Source: Phytopythium helicoides
Lineage: Eukaryota; Oomycota; Peronosporomycetes; Pythiales; Pythiaceae
Assembly: GCA_024867545.1 (NCBI GenBank)
Contig: JANFNE010000025.1
Location: 1-64,000, forward strand
Direction: 5' to 3'
Length of the DNA: 64,000 nucleotides
How positions within the stretch are numbered: the first letter of the stretch is position 1; each line of letters opens with the position of its first letter. The position numbers were made by a program, and so were the translations under genes. Below are positions 63,329 through 64,000 of the stretch, one piece after another. The notes beneath the pieces were generated by a model. The model was not told the DNA's origin. It worked only from the letters and a program-made list of their open reading frames with translations, and searched no databases.

Positions 63329-64000
63329 ATGGCCTATCACGAGCTGCTGGGCGAGAACTCGCGCGTCATCAGCGAGTTCCTGGCCGCGCACTACCTGTCG
63401 CCGACCTCCTCGCCGTCCTCGTCCGCGAGCTGGCGCCGCTCGTCGCTGCCGGCGCCCACCAACGTCGTCAACTTCACGCACCAGCACGACTCGAGCTCGT
63501 CGCGGCGGTCCACGCGCACGAGCTGCCATGCAGTGCTGGCCTCGCTCAACGAGGCGCTGCAGACGCTCAACACGGACGTGACGAGCTCGCTGCGCCGCGC
63601 CGAGAGCGAGCTGCTCGGCTCCGACCTGCTGCTGGACGCGCAGGTGCTCGAGACGCTGCGACCGCGCACCAAGGAGACTCCGCACGAGTACATCGGACTC
63701 AAGCACGTCAAGTACAGGTCGCTCGCGGACGAGTTCCACGCCGAGGAGTTCCTGCTGCTCGAGACCATGGGCAAGGGCGTACACCCCATCACGGGCTTCA
63801 AGTACGGCTACAAGTTCGCCGCATCGGTCGACCTGCCCGAGTGGGAGTTCGAGATCGAGAGCGCCAACAGCCACCACGCAGGCATCCAGGTGCACCGCGG
63901 CATCGTGCACTCCCTTCTCGTGCTGCTGTCCGAGACCGCGCATCGAGGCATCCTCAAGATGCACGTCTGGCTTGACGTCGACCTCACGCCGTGCGACGAG
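63329..64000 (+). CDS. Unidentified protein, 5' part, runs off the window (224 codons seen)
   Basis: The ATG at 63329 opens a GC-rich frame to the last base: MAYHELLGENSRVISEFLAA, a Ser/Arg-rich stretch to about residue 70, then SLNEALQTLNTDVTSSLRRA and YIGLKHVKYRSLADEFHAEE. The codon use and charged-helix composition look like a real gene. It resembles no family that I can name with confidence. Longer frames overlapping it in other phases are Arg/Pro/Ala-rich shadows. Confidence 0.7.
   Translation, partial: MAYHELLGENSRVISEFLAAHYLSPTSSPSSSASWRRSSLPAPTNVVNFTHQHDSSSSRRSTRTSCHAVLASLNEALQTLNTDVTSSLRRAESELLGSDLLLDAQVLETLRPRTKETPHEYIGLKHVKYRSLADEFHAEEFLLLETMGKGVHPITGFKYGYKFAASVDLPEWEFEIESANSHHAGIQVHRGIVHSLLVLLSETAHRGILKMHVWLDVDLTPCDE

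Noticed and set aside
1..64000. RXLR or Crinkler effector genes and CRISPR arrays
   Set aside because: No secreted frame with RXLR-EER or LFLAK-type motifs was found, and the short repeats present are telomeric, hairpin or minisatellite, not spacer arrays.

Overview
The window is the end of a chromosome from an oomycete, most likely Phytophthora. It opens with a telomere of the CCCTAAA type. It carries a PL3 pectate lyase family, a Kazal inhibitor with only four cysteines, compact GC-rich genes that are mostly intronless or have a single short GT-AG intron, and Ty1/copia, Helitron-like and other transposon sequence. All identifications come from reading sequence and translations; no database was searched.

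Layout. 1-285 is terminal telomere. 286-4312 is subtelomere: a tandem repeat of about 1.7 kb, punctuated by short internal telomere repeats and by long hairpins. 4313-7200 is a graveyard of a truncated copia element and a Helitron-type helicase tail. 7956-12980 is one very long ORF that joins a NIPA-like membrane transporter to a TPR-containing protein. 13095-13690 is a broken OSCA/CSC1-type channel gene. 15466-27504 is a recently rearranged block: a secreted glycerophosphodiester phosphodiesterase, four identical PL3 pectate lyase genes arranged as two divergent pairs, truncated inverted copies of the phosphodiesterase and of a CDKL-type kinase, and the intact kinase. 27675-40513 is ordinary gene-dense sequence: a WD40 protein, a small cysteine-rich secreted protein, prolyl-tRNA synthetase, a Kazal inhibitor, a medium-chain-type acyl-CoA dehydrogenase, a bZIP factor and a GNAT acetyltransferase. 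41180-56441 is a second amplified block. It has six copies of a small short-chain dehydrogenase (SDR), two copies of a larger SDR, two GNAT relics and two transposase relics, most of them on the arms of a 5.45-kb inverted repeat with a 795-bp spacer. 56542-61726 holds a 324-bp terminal-inverted-repeat element and, 11 bp further on, an intact young copia element. From 63329 an unidentified protein gene runs off the window.

Functionally, the pectate lyases (plant cell-wall degradation) and the Kazal inhibitor (defence against host proteases) fit a plant-pathogen secretome. The conserved core genes suggest that normal chromosome begins around 26 kb. The main interest is structural: two separate gene families have expanded by inverted and direct duplication close to a telomere, with breakpoints that can be read to the base. 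The subtelomeric hairpins, whose arms have changed in parallel, and the transporter-TPR fusion are the other items worth following up.
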